NCBI RefSeq assembly: GCF_004193775.1
Contig: NC_041003.1
Coordinates: forward strand, 45,823,611 to 45,887,610
Source of the DNA: Glycine soja
Taxonomy: Eukaryota; Streptophyta; Magnoliopsida; Fabales; Fabaceae
Reading direction: 5' to 3'
Length of the DNA: 64,000 nt
Position numbers and translations under genes: made by a program. This document shows positions 1-13,649 of this stretch, piece by piece. Position 1 is the first letter of the stretch; the number at the start of each line of letters is the position of its first letter. Under the pieces are notes generated by a model. It was not told the origin of the DNA. It did not search any database and saw only the letters and a list, made by a program, of their open reading frames with translations.

Positions 1-3000
1 TAATAAGCTTTAGCAACTTACTAACAACTATTGTACGAGTAGTGGTTGGTTAAGAAATAAGCATTAAATGAATTTTATATTTTTAACATAATAAATAATT
101 TTATTAGATGTTCCATATTTATATTTCTCAAATTGGTACTTTGAAAACATTTATTAACATTTTTCCGTGCAAACTCTTATTTGTTCATGCTTGTTGTGTT
201 GTGGGCTATATGTTTTATTTAGCTATCTTTTCAGTGTTCGGGTTTTCGGGTGTTTCTTATGGCCGTAGTCTATGTTGTTGTTTTTTCTGGTCAAAAGGAA
301 GATTTTGCTTTTCCTTCAAAACCTTCTTTAGGTGCACTTTGTTGGTAGTAATCAAAGAAGCATCATTCTCAAAATTTATGATATGTTGAAAGGTTAATGA
401 CTAGGATTTGTTTGGGCTTGCCGAAAGGACATCCAATACAACAAATAAAAAATAAAAGAAAAATCTACTGCTGAAGGAGTGAAATGCAATTAAGTTGATC
501 ACCATTTTATTCAAAAAAAAGAGCAGATTAAAAAAGTAAAAATAACTTACATATCAATTAAGAAAAAAAAATAATTTTTAAAATAATTATTGTAAAGTTA
601 ACATTACATTATAAAAACATTTTACACTGGAAATTTTTATTCATAAATTTATTACATAAAAGTGTATAATTGTTCAATACTTTATATTTTATAATATTGA
701 TAAAAAATTCTCGAAAAACATTTGAATTTTTTTTAGAAAAAAATTATGAAATGAATAATACTAGTACTTTTTTTATTGCACAACATAGGCTTAAGTATAT
801 GCTAACAAATCTATCAAAAAGTGAAAACATAATCATCCCACATCTAAACCCACTTAGTTGGATGATTTATAAAATCTCCACCGATATTTGAATTTGATCA
901 AAAGCATTAAATATTATTTGACTGCTTTCTATTGCTATTAGTGAGTGTGCTATCATGCTGGAAACAATTGAAAGGAGAATCAGCATGGCATCTGTTATTT
1001 TCCCCTTCCCTACATTTTTGACTATGCATTCAAGAAAGAATAATGTCTTTTATACAATCAATTATGCACAAAACAGTGGATAAGAAAAGTTGAAAATATA
1101 TATGATTAGATAACTAATGTGATAGAGAGAGAAAACATATAAAAATTACTATATAAAAGAACATTATTCTTAAAGTAATTATAGCCTTTCAAGGAACGTG
1201 ATAGGGAACAGAGATACTAGTCTATGATCTCTATATCATCTAAGTGTTCTACATATATTTGATCAGTTATCTTAATTATGGTCAAAAAGCAAACCATTTT
1301 AATTCATTAACCTTCGTCCCTACTTCCTTCCATCTTTGTCTAGTTTGTTGAAAGATATCCAACAGTATGCGCATCTGAATTATTATGGGACTACAGCACA
1401 CCTAATAATTAGTTGATAGCTCCTATAGTCCTATTCCATAATTATTTAATGGTCCTACTTTGCTCTCCCCCACTTTTTTATTGTGATTTTTGGAGCCTTT
1501 TGCTAACGTATAGTTCCATACCAATTAAGACTTAGATAAATATTTATTCGTCTGGTTAATCATTTAAAAATATTAAATATTTTATTAAAAGATATTATTT
1601 TATAGTTTTTTTATTCATTAAAGTAACATTTACCATAAAAAAATACCTTACCAAAGTATTAGTTTTTTTCTTAATAATTCAATTGTAAACTTAATTCACA
1701 AGGGTTTCGCTTCTTTTTCTTTTCTTTCTCAAATAATGTATAGCATAGAAAATCTAGATATATCAACCATTAAAGTTTCCTTTTGCAACATTCGCTAAGT
1801 TCATGTACTCTCTCCAAAAGCTCAAGCCTTTTTTGGGTCTTAGTTCTTAGTCAACACTCGTCATTTGTTAATTCACTTGCTTTGCTTTATTGAAAATGGA
1901 AATAATAATTAGACATGACATATATCAAATCTCTTTCTGTGTTTATATTAAGAAAAGCACCAGCATTTTAGTTATCTTTTTATTCATTGGACAGAACCAA
2001 CATTTTAGATGTACATGAAAAAAATGTATGAATATTATTTTATTAATTTAAAATAAAATTAGTGTAAGCACAAGTGCACAACCCCACCCCCGAAAGTTAA
2101 GGTAACTACATACCCTTTATAGGAAATTGGCCATGAAGTTGGAGAAATTACTTATCCCTTAGATTAGAGTACTAGGCCCATTTTTCATCAGTAAAACCCA
2201 AGATAAAGGTGCCCCCTTAACACTACCAAACTAAAATAGAAGTTACCTCGGGCTTGAGTATAATAATAGTATTGGACAACAGAAAAAGCCCGGGGATAAA
2301 AAGTGGGGGCCTAGTAGAAGACAAAAACGTAACAAGGTTAGAATAGAAGGTGTTATGTTGGGCTTCACATAACCCTTAAGGCACATAGGTCCACGTATGG
2401 TCAAGAGTCACATCACTGCACGCATGCCTTATAATCATAATATATCATTTTCATGTGATAAATGCCAGCATTAATAATAATTTGTTTTATTCAAATAAAA
2501 AATATTTTATAAAAATTTACTAAATATATTAATATACCAATGATTATGTGTATAAATAATATTTATTATTTATAATATAAAACAAAATCTAAAATACTGA
2601 AAAGATTCTAAAACGACGATTGAAAAAAAAGGGGATTTTCATATACCTTTTATGTTTTATTTATGAAATTCATGACATGACTAACTGAAATTTTCTATTT
2701 ATGAACATAATTTTTTAGTATAATGTTAATGAAATTAAGTTATATATTCTTATCTTTTTCTTTTGGGTAGAGATTCTTATCTTAAATCTTAAATCTTAAA
2801 TCAAATACTCAGCATTTTCCATTAATTGATAGAAATACAATGGGTTTATTTGCTTAAAAAAGTTGTCAGAGTCAAAGTCGGACTCAGAAACAGGCATGCA
2901 CTAGCTGGCAGTAGAGAGCAAGGCTGAACAACGTAGAATTGGAGAGGTGTGTCTGTCCATATAAAGCTTTGCTGGCTTTCTTTTTTCTTTTCTTAAAAAA

Positions 3001-5878
3001 ATAGAAGATTAATTCAATATTATCCACAAGTCTAATTATCATTATAAATTGTAAACTTGCAAGCACTAAATTAATGTATGTGTGTAATTAGTTTGTTGAA
3101 TATATAATAGTGGCCTGATTATCCATTACAACTTTCTTTAATACATCATTTTATAAAGTAAACTCGTCCATTATTTTAAAAAAACACAAGTTTGATAATA
3201 ACTTCCAATTGCAATAAAATGTATCAAACAATCAGCCATGCATAACGATATATTCCTTCAATTTCATATACATGCATTGTAGCAATGTCACGTAACTTTG
3301 AATTTATGGCCTCGATATGTTCATTAACTCACCGCACTGTGTTACTGCAAATTTTCAACATAACTATATCCTTGCTTATTCATATATTTTTAATTCCCAT
3401 TCCTAATACAAAATTACTGCATCTAAAAAAAATTGAATACTTAAAATAAAGTTGTAGCATATAAGACGATTCACATAGAAAGTAGTATTATATAAATTCG
3501 AAAATCATCAATCAAGGACCCAAGATATAATAATTTTCGTTATTCATATATTACGTGCTATTTATGAATTTTACAATTCTGTGAACGAAAACAAAGAAAG
3601 AAAGAAACGTATATTATAATGGGCCTTGCATTTTACTTGGTCACATATCAGCCCAAATAATTCAAAATACTATTGGATCTTAAATAAGCCCAAAAATATA
3701 ATACAAAACTATATTCAATTTTCTTTGCAACTTGATGTGCGCCTGGGGACTTTTTTTATTTATTTTGATTTGTGCTGTGGTGAGATTTGGTGATTAAACT
3801 TCATAAATGAGTTTGAATTGCATGATCTGGTATAGTTTTATTATTTGATAAATGTTATGATTTATACATTGTGGGGCTGAAGCAACTATTGTTGCTTGTA
3901 ATATTTTTGGTTGTATGGTGACAACTCCTTTTTGATAATATATGATACAATTAACCATGGTTTTCATGCTATATGTTTGTCTCTTTTATATATCTTGTTA
4001 ACAGTGTGAAAACAACGGATGATTGATTTGACTCAGAATGGATGGAGGACTCATTTAAGACCTAAATGCTTCGGCTTCAACAGAAGATTTTCCTGCTGTT
4101 GATGGTACGCTTGTGCTAGTAATGTTGGTACTTAAATAGTGATCAACTATATTACTTTGGTAATTTGATCAGGCAAGCTTTTATACTTTAAAAAAATACT
4201 CGTTAGATCTGCTTTAGGTAAGTGAAAAAAGTGAAGTTGTTAGTACAACATATAGGTGAAGGTGGGGTACTTATAAAAACAATCCGATATTGGTGAAGTT
4301 AGTATGTGTACTAGTAAATAATACTGTATTTAAAGATATAATATTTTTATTTGTCAGAAAAAAAAGTACTTTTGTAAGCCTTCTAAGGGCTGTGAATGTT
4401 TTCTTACCTTAAATTTAGACATCATCTTCTCTCCTAAATTTTTATTTATCAAAAGAATATATGATACAAATTAAAATTTACACCATTGGAATATTTGAAA
4501 TTTCATTTTTAGGCTAATATTTTTATTTGATTACAATTATTATATTCCATTAACTAAAAAATTGAACTCAAGCCTAAATATTCATGCCCAAATGCATTCA
4601 TCAGAAACCCAAGAATAACCTGAACCCAATGCACATAAAATATAAAACAAAAAAAGAAGACAAAGGAAAAATAAAAAATTATTGATACCGGGACAAGCCC
4701 AGTTTTCGCCAGCCAACAAGGATCCGCATACTTAACATGGAGAGAGCGTTGTGACAGCGCTGACAAAATTAACCAAAATTGAATGTTTTAGTTGTTCACA
4801 TGACTTATGTGTCCTACATTATTTAGTGGACCCTCCCGACATAAAAAAATAAAATGTGTCCTGCATTAATATGAGAACTTTTATTTTCCCCTAATTGCAT
4901 GCAATGACTTTATTATATGATAATTGATTTAAATGGATGTTGGTGTCTTCTTTTCTTGCGCATTTTGCATTGAAAACTGACAAGGCTCCCTAGCATTGTC
5001 ATAAATATGGTGAATTATATTTTTCGTCTCTTAATTTTATTTAAAATTTAAGTTAATTGTAATAATTATTAAGTGCATTAAAATCATTGATTTAGTTTTA
5101 CAAATTAATAACGTTATCCCTAATTATTTTGAATTGCAAACACCCTCAAACGACCAAATTAAAAGGAAAAAAATATTAATAATAAAACTGAAACTTAATC
5201 TTGTTTTGGAAAAAAATGTACAGATACCATCAATTGATTTAAATAACTTTACATGCACAAATTAACGTCTTTAATTATATGAATGAGTGAATTGCATAGA
5301 TTGAAACATTTTTTGCCTAGTGAGTTAAGTTTATTTTCCCAATCCTTGTGTTGCAATTGAGATCCAAAACAACACCATAATTCAATTGAACAGATTTTAC
5401 TCTTTTAAGTGTGTTGAATAAACTCTGTGTGATTCTATTAACTCAAACAAATTCACCTACATGGTTACATCAGAAATTCTTTAAAAGTCAAAATAATATC
5501 ATGAAAATCCAAATTACTAATTTATAAGACTAGATAAATAAAATATTACAATTGAAATCTAAAATTACAATTTAACTTATATAAATTTATTTGGAAAAGT
5601 CAAACACAATTTCTCATCAAAAGCAGAATTAATTTCTTGTAATATTCAAAACATCAGTATGATTCACATTTATTCATGTAATTTTTTTAATAATAAAGCA
5701 AACCCAATCCAATTGTAGTTGAAGTAGACTGGAATCCTAAAGGAACTTTAGGTGTAAAGTTAAGAGTGATCCAAACCCTATAACAGCTACAGTGTAGTAT
5801 CTCTAATCCGAAGGTTGAATAATGATTAAAAAAAAAAAGATTCTCATAATCAGACGGCTATAAACGGTTGTCCAAGAG
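1..5878. other. AT-rich intergenic region, no gene seen
   Basis: No open frame here shows recognisable protein similarity, and the short open frames are low-complexity translations of AT-rich DNA. A GC-richer patch at about 2075-2400, with cccacccccgaaag and cccggggataaaaag, stands out from its surroundings but has no coding frame I can support. It may be an old transposon or an untranslated or noncoding segment. The rest is A/T-rich spacer with short homopolymers. Confidence 0.6.
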
Positions 5879-7165
5879 CTAAGGAGAGAGTCCTAGCCGT
5901 TGAGTGGCAAGGTCACAGGTGGTTTGAGTGAAGCCCACCCTAGACTTGAGCAAATCGAACTCCATCCACACGTTCTGCTGATGATGATGCCCAATCACAT
6001 ACGCTTCAATTCCCAACAAATCAGAGTTCCCAAAAGTGAAGCAATACACCCAATCACTCCCTTTACTCACCCTATACAACAGCCTCTCCCCTGACACCCT
6101 CATCTCCGCCCCCGAGAACACCAGCGTCACCGCCGGCACCGCCGCAAAACTCGCCGGCGCGTGGTAGCACAAGTCCATCGCCCCCTCGAACACGAAATTC
6201 GGATCCTCGATTCGGGTCAGCACTCCTTTCGTCTGCTCCAAAAACTCATCTTTCAGGGAACTGTAGACCGACCCGAGAAGAAAAGTGAACTGGGTGCCCG
6301 AATCCACCATTGTCTGACCCGCTCCGGTGTGGTCGGGCACGAACACCGACTTCGGAAGTTGCAGGAGTTTCTCCGAAACCTTAATCCCCTCGAGCTGGAC
6401 CGTGTACGCGACACGGTTGAAATACGGCGACGAGGTTGTCGCCGTCACTAAAGGGGTGTACTGCAGTGGCGACGGGGCGTCCGTCCCGTCGCCAAGGAGG
6501 AGGACACCGAGAGCGTCCTCCCCAGAGATGCAGTAGGAAAATTTCGGAAGCGACATTTGTGTTACCAACGAGAGGGATCCTCGGTTCATGCCCATTAAAC
6601 CTGTCGTTTTGGAATCCTCGTTGATGTCGGAGGTGTACCCGGCGGAGTCCATGCAGCCGAATAATGTTCCGGGTTGCGCGGCACCGGCAAGGGAGAAGGT
6701 TTCGGCGGCGAGGGTGCCCTCGGCGGAGGAGGCGTCGGCGTAGGAGACGATGACGTGACAGAGTTTGTTGTTGGGGTCGCAGGAAGCGGGGATAGTGAGG
6801 TCTCGGGTTCGAGTGGTGCAGATGGAAGAATTGCATGGGGTTGGAGTGTAGGAAGAAGAGAGGAGGGGGTTGAAGGTTGAGTTTAGGTTTGGGAGTTTTT
6901 TGCAGTGGAGCCAGGAGAGTTCGCTGCCTGTGTCGAGGACCATGGTAACGTTCTGTGGGGGCGAGCCTACGGTTAGTGAGACGGTTAGTGTGACGTTGTG
7001 GTGGAATGAGAGCTTACGTGAAGGTGTTTGTGTTTGTGTTTTGAGAGGCAGAAGGAGGGGTTTTTGTGTTAATTGTGATGAGGAGACACATGTTTGAATT
7101 TGGAGGAGAATGAGGGTTGTGAGAGAAGGTAGAAGGAGAGAAAGAGAGGAGTTAGAAGAGGCCAT
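5879..7165 (-). CDS. PCS1-like pepsin-type aspartyl protease (A1 family), intronless
   Basis: Single-exon frame of 428 residues. Residues 1-30 form a hydrophobic secretory signal peptide (Leu/Ser-rich, ending near CVSSS). The first catalytic site is DTGSELSWLHC, with Asp78. The flap region is SYADASSAEG, with Tyr142. The second catalytic site is MVDSGTQFTF, with Asp288. The Cys-rich N-lobe and the C-terminal IGHHHQQNVWMEFDL segment are those of plant nepenthesin/CND41-like proteases, and the closest recalled relative is Arabidopsis PCS1 (promotion of cell survival 1). That protease acts in the secretory pathway or ER during gametophyte and embryo development. The length is normal for this intronless subgroup. 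The start ATG at 7165 is the only one giving a signal peptide. No lesion is seen. Exact orthology is inferred; the catalytic assignment is seen directly. Confidence 0.93.
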   Translation of the reverse strand: MASSNSSLSLLLPSLTTLILLQIQTCVSSSQLTQKPLLLPLKTQTQTPSRKLSFHHNVTLTVSLTVGSPPQNVTMVLDTGSELSWLHCKKLPNLNSTFNPLLSSSYTPTPCNSSICTTRTRDLTIPASCDPNNKLCHVIVSYADASSAEGTLAAETFSLAGAAQPGTLFGCMDSAGYTSDINEDSKTTGLMGMNRGSLSLVTQMSLPKFSYCISGEDALGVLLLGDGTDAPSPLQYTPLVTATTSSPYFNRVAYTVQLEGIKVSEKLLQLPKSVFVPDHTGAGQTMVDSGTQFTFLLGSVYSSLKDEFLEQTKGVLTRIEDPNFVFEGAMDLCYHAPASFAAVPAVTLVFSGAEMRVSGERLLYRVSKGSDWVYCFTFGNSDLLGIEAYVIGHHHQQNVWMEFDLLKSRVGFTQTTCDLATQRLGLSP

Positions 7166-10100
7166 GATCTAGTTGAGAATAATATTGATTCAGGTTTTGT
7201 GTTGGTTGGTGGATTGATTTTATTTGCTTTGCTTCTCATGAGTTGGAACTTTCAGTTGATATTAAAAGTGGAGAGAGAGAAATTAAGGTGGGGGAGAGAG
7301 ATGGGGAAGGGGTCTCTGTTGGATTGGATTGGATTGGATTGTCTCGTCAAGGATTTGGATTCCCTGCTTTCACACAGTGACACGGTCGAGAATATGAGCC
7401 ATCTAATTAACAGTATTATAAAAGTGTTTTTAAATTAAATTTATCAAAATAATTTGTAAATCATCAGATCTTTATCAGACGATTCTTATCCTTCACTGCA
7501 TGAATGTCTGTTTTTTTCCAACGATAGGAAATTCAGATCCTCTCCCATGAGACAGTCACCGTGTGAAGGTGTGGTGGAGCTCTCTAAAGATTCTCATGTC
7601 TAGCTGGATTGGATGAGAATTCGTGTCGTGACATTCAGTGGAAAATGAATGTCTTGTTTGCTAGTTTTAAAAAAAAGGTGAAAGTGTGAAACTACTCGAT
7701 CGTGGTTTGCATTCTAGCTAGGCTTAATTGCACAGTAATCTTTTGAGTGAAATTTTAAGTCCAAATTGTCATTAGTGATCTGTTTGATAGTATTGAGAAT
7801 TTTTTTTTTTGAACAACAAAAAGATGACGGTATGCAACCTTCGACATTGTGTTGATTGTTCTTCTTGTGTAGCATTTGGCTGCATGACACGGTTAATTAT
7901 TTAATTAGTACTTGACTGGTTGAGACTACATATGAGAGTGATTGTCTACCACTCTGATTAGTGAGTGCTTTTATTGTTGTATAGAGATTGCATTCTAGTT
8001 TCACAAATCAAAGTCAATGTGTGAAAAATCATAAGTTGATTATAGTTCTTACAATTAAATCGTCGGTAGGATGTCACATTTAATTTGATTACGAACAGTA
8101 CGTGGAAATGTAATTGTCGTTGCTGTTTGATGGTTACGCATTGTTAATGTTAAACAGCGTGGCGTTTTCTAGATTATGATAAAATGTGTCTAGTAATTCT
8201 TTAGGTATCTTATCTTATTTGTCGAATGCATATTCATAGAGATAAATATATATGACGAGCTTGAACACATGGCTAATTTTAAAAGTGAGCAAAAGATTAG
8301 AATAAAAAGGATAGGCAATGTTGATTTGGTGCTACCGACACTTTAATTTCTTTGGAAAAGGGAGCTCTGGAAGGAAAAAAAAGAATAGACAAAAAGTGCA
8401 GTGTTGTAGGAAAATCCGGAAGTGCTAAGAACCACCAAAAACTACTGCTTAGAGATATGAAATGGTCTGTTAAACCTTGTCGATTAATTCACTATCGCTA
8501 GTTATTAAAGATTAATGTTTGAAATTTTTGCCACACGCGCTAATCTTAATGCATGATGTGATTAGTCAGAGCAGCCAAGTTGATTGCATGCTATATAGTA
8601 TGAATCAGTTAATCAAATAGAATACGAAAGTCTCCAACTTGATTTAGATATATCTGCTTTAATTTTGATTGGCAAATGATACAGTACGTGTCTTGCTAGC
8701 ATCAGTAGTTGGTGATGTCTAGCCTCTTGTGATCGAGCGGAGAAGATATAAAAAAATTGTTGAAAATTTTTCATTTAATTTAAAATAAAAAAATTAAGAG
8801 TTGCTTAACATTAAGTTGCAAGATACTAATACAAGTATTTCAATCGTGTTGTACTATAATTATGATTATAATTTAAATTTGATGTTTTTAGGGAAGAAGT
8901 TTTGTATTCACTATATTTAATTTAATGATGTGTTGCAGTTATTTATTGAAAAATAAATTCGCTTATGTGAGATAGGATCATATGAAGAGAAATACAAAAA
9001 CCTTAATCAAGGTCTCTCACTATATAATTTTGATAGGCAATATGAGTTCGACATCTAATTTAATAAGAGTTGGATATCTTATTTAATAATGAATTAATAT
9101 AGTCAAATTTAATAAATGAGATAGCAACACCAAATTAGACAATAATATTTATATATAGAGGTTTCACCAATTTTTTATATATATATAGAGAGAAAATTCA
9201 CACCGATAATGCAACTTAATCAAAGTCATTATAATTTAGTGGGAATCTATCAATAATGTCATAGGAATCGGCTAGTAAGTTGGGATTCTGAAAGTTTGCA
9301 ATAGATTTATATCTTCTTATTTTGTTTTTAAGTTTGTCTATAATAATTCTAAAAAAAAGGTTGTCTTAATAAGGTATCGACAATGATAAGGAAATAAAAA
9401 ACCGAACTTAGATAGAGGTTACCAATAGTTAAAAAATGATTTAATTCAATTTTAATACTTTATAACTCTGCTTGAAACAAGAGGAAGTGGACGTACTTGA
9501 ACAACAAAAATAAAATAAAAAATAAAAATTGTGCTCCTTCCACTAGTTTTCTTTTATGTTCATTATTTTATATCATATTTTGATTTTGTTATTTGTTAAA
9601 AAATTAATTAAGAATTTTTTTTAAACTTTATTTCTTTTCATTTTCTTTCTTATCAAATAACCTACAAAATCATGTCACTTTTTACTCATTTTTTCTCTTT
9701 CCATTTTCCTTCCTAAACCAAACATACCCTTAGTCAATGTGTAGTTTAAGTCCTCATAATTTTAATTACATACATTTATTTCTGATAGTTTCTCACAGTC
9801 TTAAAATTTAATCCAATAATTGAAATAAGTGTAATAGAAGTGTGAGATATATATATTATTGATTTAATCCAATAAAATATATATTTTTTACTTAAAAAGT
9901 ACAGTTTTCTTTGCTAATTTATACAAATTAACAATACACCACACCTTATTTATATTTCGGCTATTTTTAGGATGTGATTTAAGAGAGTAAATTCAAATGA
10001 TTAAAAAGTTGAAAATAAAAAAATAAACGAATCAAAATTATACATATTGTTTAAATTATACAAGGGTCTAGAACTACCGGATCGCTGTAGTAGTGGGGTT

Positions 10101-12737
10101 GAAATAATATTTATATAGTCGTAGATTCGAATTTCAATGTGATTATTGTCCAAAAAAATTAGGAGGGTCAAAGTAACCATAAAAAAGATTTTTACCTTAC
10201 TCTTTAATATGTATGAGACTATTTTTTCGGTCATATTACTAAAATTATTAATTGTATTACATAAATAATATTTTTATTTGTAAGAATGGAACACAATACT
10301 AAAAAATTTATAAAACTTATACTTTATTTAACATTGAAGTACACCCTTAATATGTTATTACATCACTCACACACGTACATAATGATGAATAATAAGAAAA
10401 AACTTTTTTAGGTGTACCTCGGGAATCAAGGCCCTGAAGGGCTATTTGCCCTGGCTGTACAGTAATGAACAAACAATGCAGAATGTGACTCGTGAAGTGG
10501 TGAGTGGTGACTACATATGGTATAACATAGCCATTGGCTAATTGGTATTGACTTCAGACATGACAATAATGCAATATATATCATTTAGAAAACTGACTGT
10601 CATCTTGGATACGCCAGACATAACTCTTGCATAGTCATGGACCCTTGTAGCTAGCTACTTAGGGTTCTATTAGTCTTGCATGAAAGCAATTTACGTCTTT
10701 TTATAGGAATGGATACATTTTGAAGAAGAAAACATTTAACCCTGTGGAAATCTTCAAAATTCACTGTGAGGGGACCTTGATCTGTTACCTTATTGGCACC
10801 GTTGGCTTAAAGGGCTAGCTAGAAACAGTTGCTGGGGCACTACTTATATACAAATATATTGGTGAATGGTGGATCCTCTATAAATGAACGCTTAATTTTG
10901 GTGAGATTTAAATATATATATCTAAACATTTTAATGCAAATTAAGTAATACTTTAGGAATTTAATGTTTATATTGTACTAATTTTATATACTATCATTTT
11001 TAACTACCGTGATTGAAGTCTTTGATCTCCAGTTATAAATTTCAGTTTTAAATTAGTTTTTATACTACTAATTTTTTTATTTAAAACTTAATCATATTTA
11101 AAATTTTCACTCTTCTTCATATGTGTTTTATGAGGATCGAAGGAAGAAGAAAAAAAGTTACAGGTTAACATTTTAACAAAAATAACAATTAATATTAATC
11201 AATAAAAAAATTAAGCATAAGTCTTTTATAAATTTGATGTATGTTGTCAACTATATTAGATTAGATGACAACATATTTTTTTCTTCTATAATAAGTACAT
11301 TTTAATTAATTCATAATTTAGTTATTTAAATATTTCGGTGAGCACATGTTAAATATTTTCTCTTGAAAAACTGGGTAAAATATATATTTTAAACCCTTGA
11401 AATGTAGCCTTCTCGACGTAATTTCCTGATTTCTCTTTCCCCTACATCACTTTATCCTCGTTCCTCAAATATATGGTTTTTAGAGAAAAATAAATTTTTC
11501 AGTTAAATTAAATGGAGTTTATATATTGGACAAATTGCCCATACCATCGATCACGGTCATGCTCGTATAGAAAGGATCTTCATTCCAACTTTGAAGGGGC
11601 CTATAGTCTCACAGCAATCTCTTTCGGTCAATGTCACAGAAAAAAAATGGTTTTGATATTAAATGCAGGAAGAACTTCTGGAATGGGGAAAAAAAATTCC
11701 TCATCTGCGAAACCATTTTCTCTAAATAATAACTACAAAGAACAGGCTCATTTCGGTGTATTTCTTTCACATTTGGAAGCGTCCTTCGTGACATTATTGC
11801 CACGTCTCATTTACAACATTTATAACCCTTTCGTCCTTCTCTACAATTGTTGTTGGCTTTCTACACAAAACGATGAATGCTTTGATGACACACGCATACA
11901 TAGCAGCACAATTTCGGAAGCTAAACCCATAACTCAAGCTTTTGCTCATAAATCCTAAGGACAATTTCTCACTTATTCAAACTCTAGCTGTCAACAACAA
12001 AAAACTATAGGCTTCCAAGTGGTCATCTTGTTGTCCATTTTAGCCATTTAAGTCCCTTAATTACAGCTACCTTAAGATTAAGATGGGACCATCCAAGCAA
12101 TCAAGCTTCAAATATAACTGCTTTTATTCTGGTCTTTTGGTTTGAAATTTGCATAATGACACTGTTATATGTGGGTGTAGCAACTGAATCAAATTGAAAG
12201 TCCAAAAGCTAACTATTTGGGATTTTATAGGCCACGAGCTTTAGTACTTCACAGCCTTTTCTTTCTATTTTCGGTTGAAATAGAAAGAAGAGATCCATCT
12301 TTTTAATTAATGATGGATGACATTTGTTGATACATTTTGTTCTCATCTCATCATCTGTGGACTACGGTGTGCCATTTTAGGTATAAAGGCTTTCAATACC
12401 CGTTCAAATTTGCTATTGATTAAACAAATGGAGCGTTTGGATTTGAATTATGAAATTTAATCATACTATTTAAATGGTTGGCAGCAATTTCTCAACGAGA
12501 GAAGGAGAGAGGACACGTCTTTATGTATTTGCAATTCTGATCAGTTTTATTTACTACCCAAAGACGGCTAATTGATCGATGTCATTATCTTAATTTCTAA
12601 AAATTTTGTTGAAAGGGTGGCAAACTGATAGGTTTAAATTTCAAAAAGAGGAGTATACAATCTACAATTTCTATTAATTAAGTTTTATATTATTTTAATA
12701 TTTAGGATTTAATTAATATAGTTGTCGTACGTAGCTA
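7166..12737. other. Intergenic region, no gene seen
   Basis: 5.6 kb of AT-rich spacer. The first 270 bases hold the presumed 5' untranslated region and promoter of the minus-strand protease gene, including a ggattggattggattg direct repeat near 7320. A 148-codon plus-strand frame at 11512-11958 has no recognisable domain and no coding-like composition, so it is not called. Confidence 0.55.
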
Positions 12738-12910
12738 AATCGGATCGGACTCTATTGTGAACGCTTCTAGCCTTTATGCACACTGTGCTTAAGGCTAGCG
12801 GTAGTGTATACACTTAGATCAAATTGGACGGTTCATGATGTGAATACTTCAAGACTTTATTTATACATCTTGTGCTTAAGAGTAGGGGATTGTACACATA
12901 GCAAGATCGG
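12738..12910. repeat. Degenerate tandem repeat, about two units of 80-86 bp
   Basis: Two similar units run from about 12740 and 12818. Each opens with an ATCGGATCGGAC or ATCAAATTGGACGG motif, followed by a tGTGCTTAAG core (12785 and 12871) and a GTAcaca or GTATACACtta end. A third start, AGATCGGACGG, lies near 12904. Units differ at many positions, so the duplication is old. I do not recognise the family. Confidence 0.5.
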
Positions 12911-13649
12911 ACGGACCATCATACGTATTATGTGTCATGTCTCATTAATAGGGGACAAGTGTAATTATTAGACTATAATCCGAGCCATATCCTATATGTC
13001 AATATTGATTCAATTCGAGACAAAAATTGTGGAATTAAAGGGAATATTCTAATAAGATCTAGCTAATTTAGACTTAATCACATTTTGAGATTATAAGAAT
13101 ATGATGAAACATATTGATATATCATAAATGCACTAATCATAGAATATCAAAATGAGGTCGATTGACGATAATAAATAATTTTATCTCTTATCTTCAAAGA
13201 CAGGTTAAACTTTACATTTTACTTGAATGTTTTGGATTAGGTTGACTCGATCATGAAGAAATATTTTTCAAAACAGCTATATAAATTGATTTTAAGGGAA
13301 CTATAAATACCCCGATTATTTCTATGAAAAAAACCATGATTATTTCTCTTTTTGGTCCATCAAGGGTATCCCTTTTATGAGGAATGCTATTTGGACATTT
13401 CACACTATTTTTTTTGGTGGAAACATCTCACTATATACACTTCACTAATATATATATATACATCTGATAACTGTTAAATATGAGTTATTTTTTATAATAA
13501 AAATATATTAAAAATATCTTTAAAGATATTTATTTAGCAATTATTTTTAACTTAAATGATATGAATTGATATTTTTCTTATCTATGGCTTGCAGATATAA
13601 AAAGAAAAGATTAAAATAAAAAAAAGATCCAAAAGATATCAAAAAGATA

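Noticed and set aside
901..960. TATCATGCTGG resembling part of a miR167 target/star
   Set aside because: Only a short core matches and no hairpin partner is seen.
5900..7097. Plus-strand frames and a 151-codon minus-strand frame across the protease locus
   Set aside because: Shadows in other frames of the aspartyl protease, whose own frame carries both catalytic motifs.
11512..11958. 148-codon plus-strand frame
   Set aside because: No recognisable domain, no coding-like composition and no splice or homology support.
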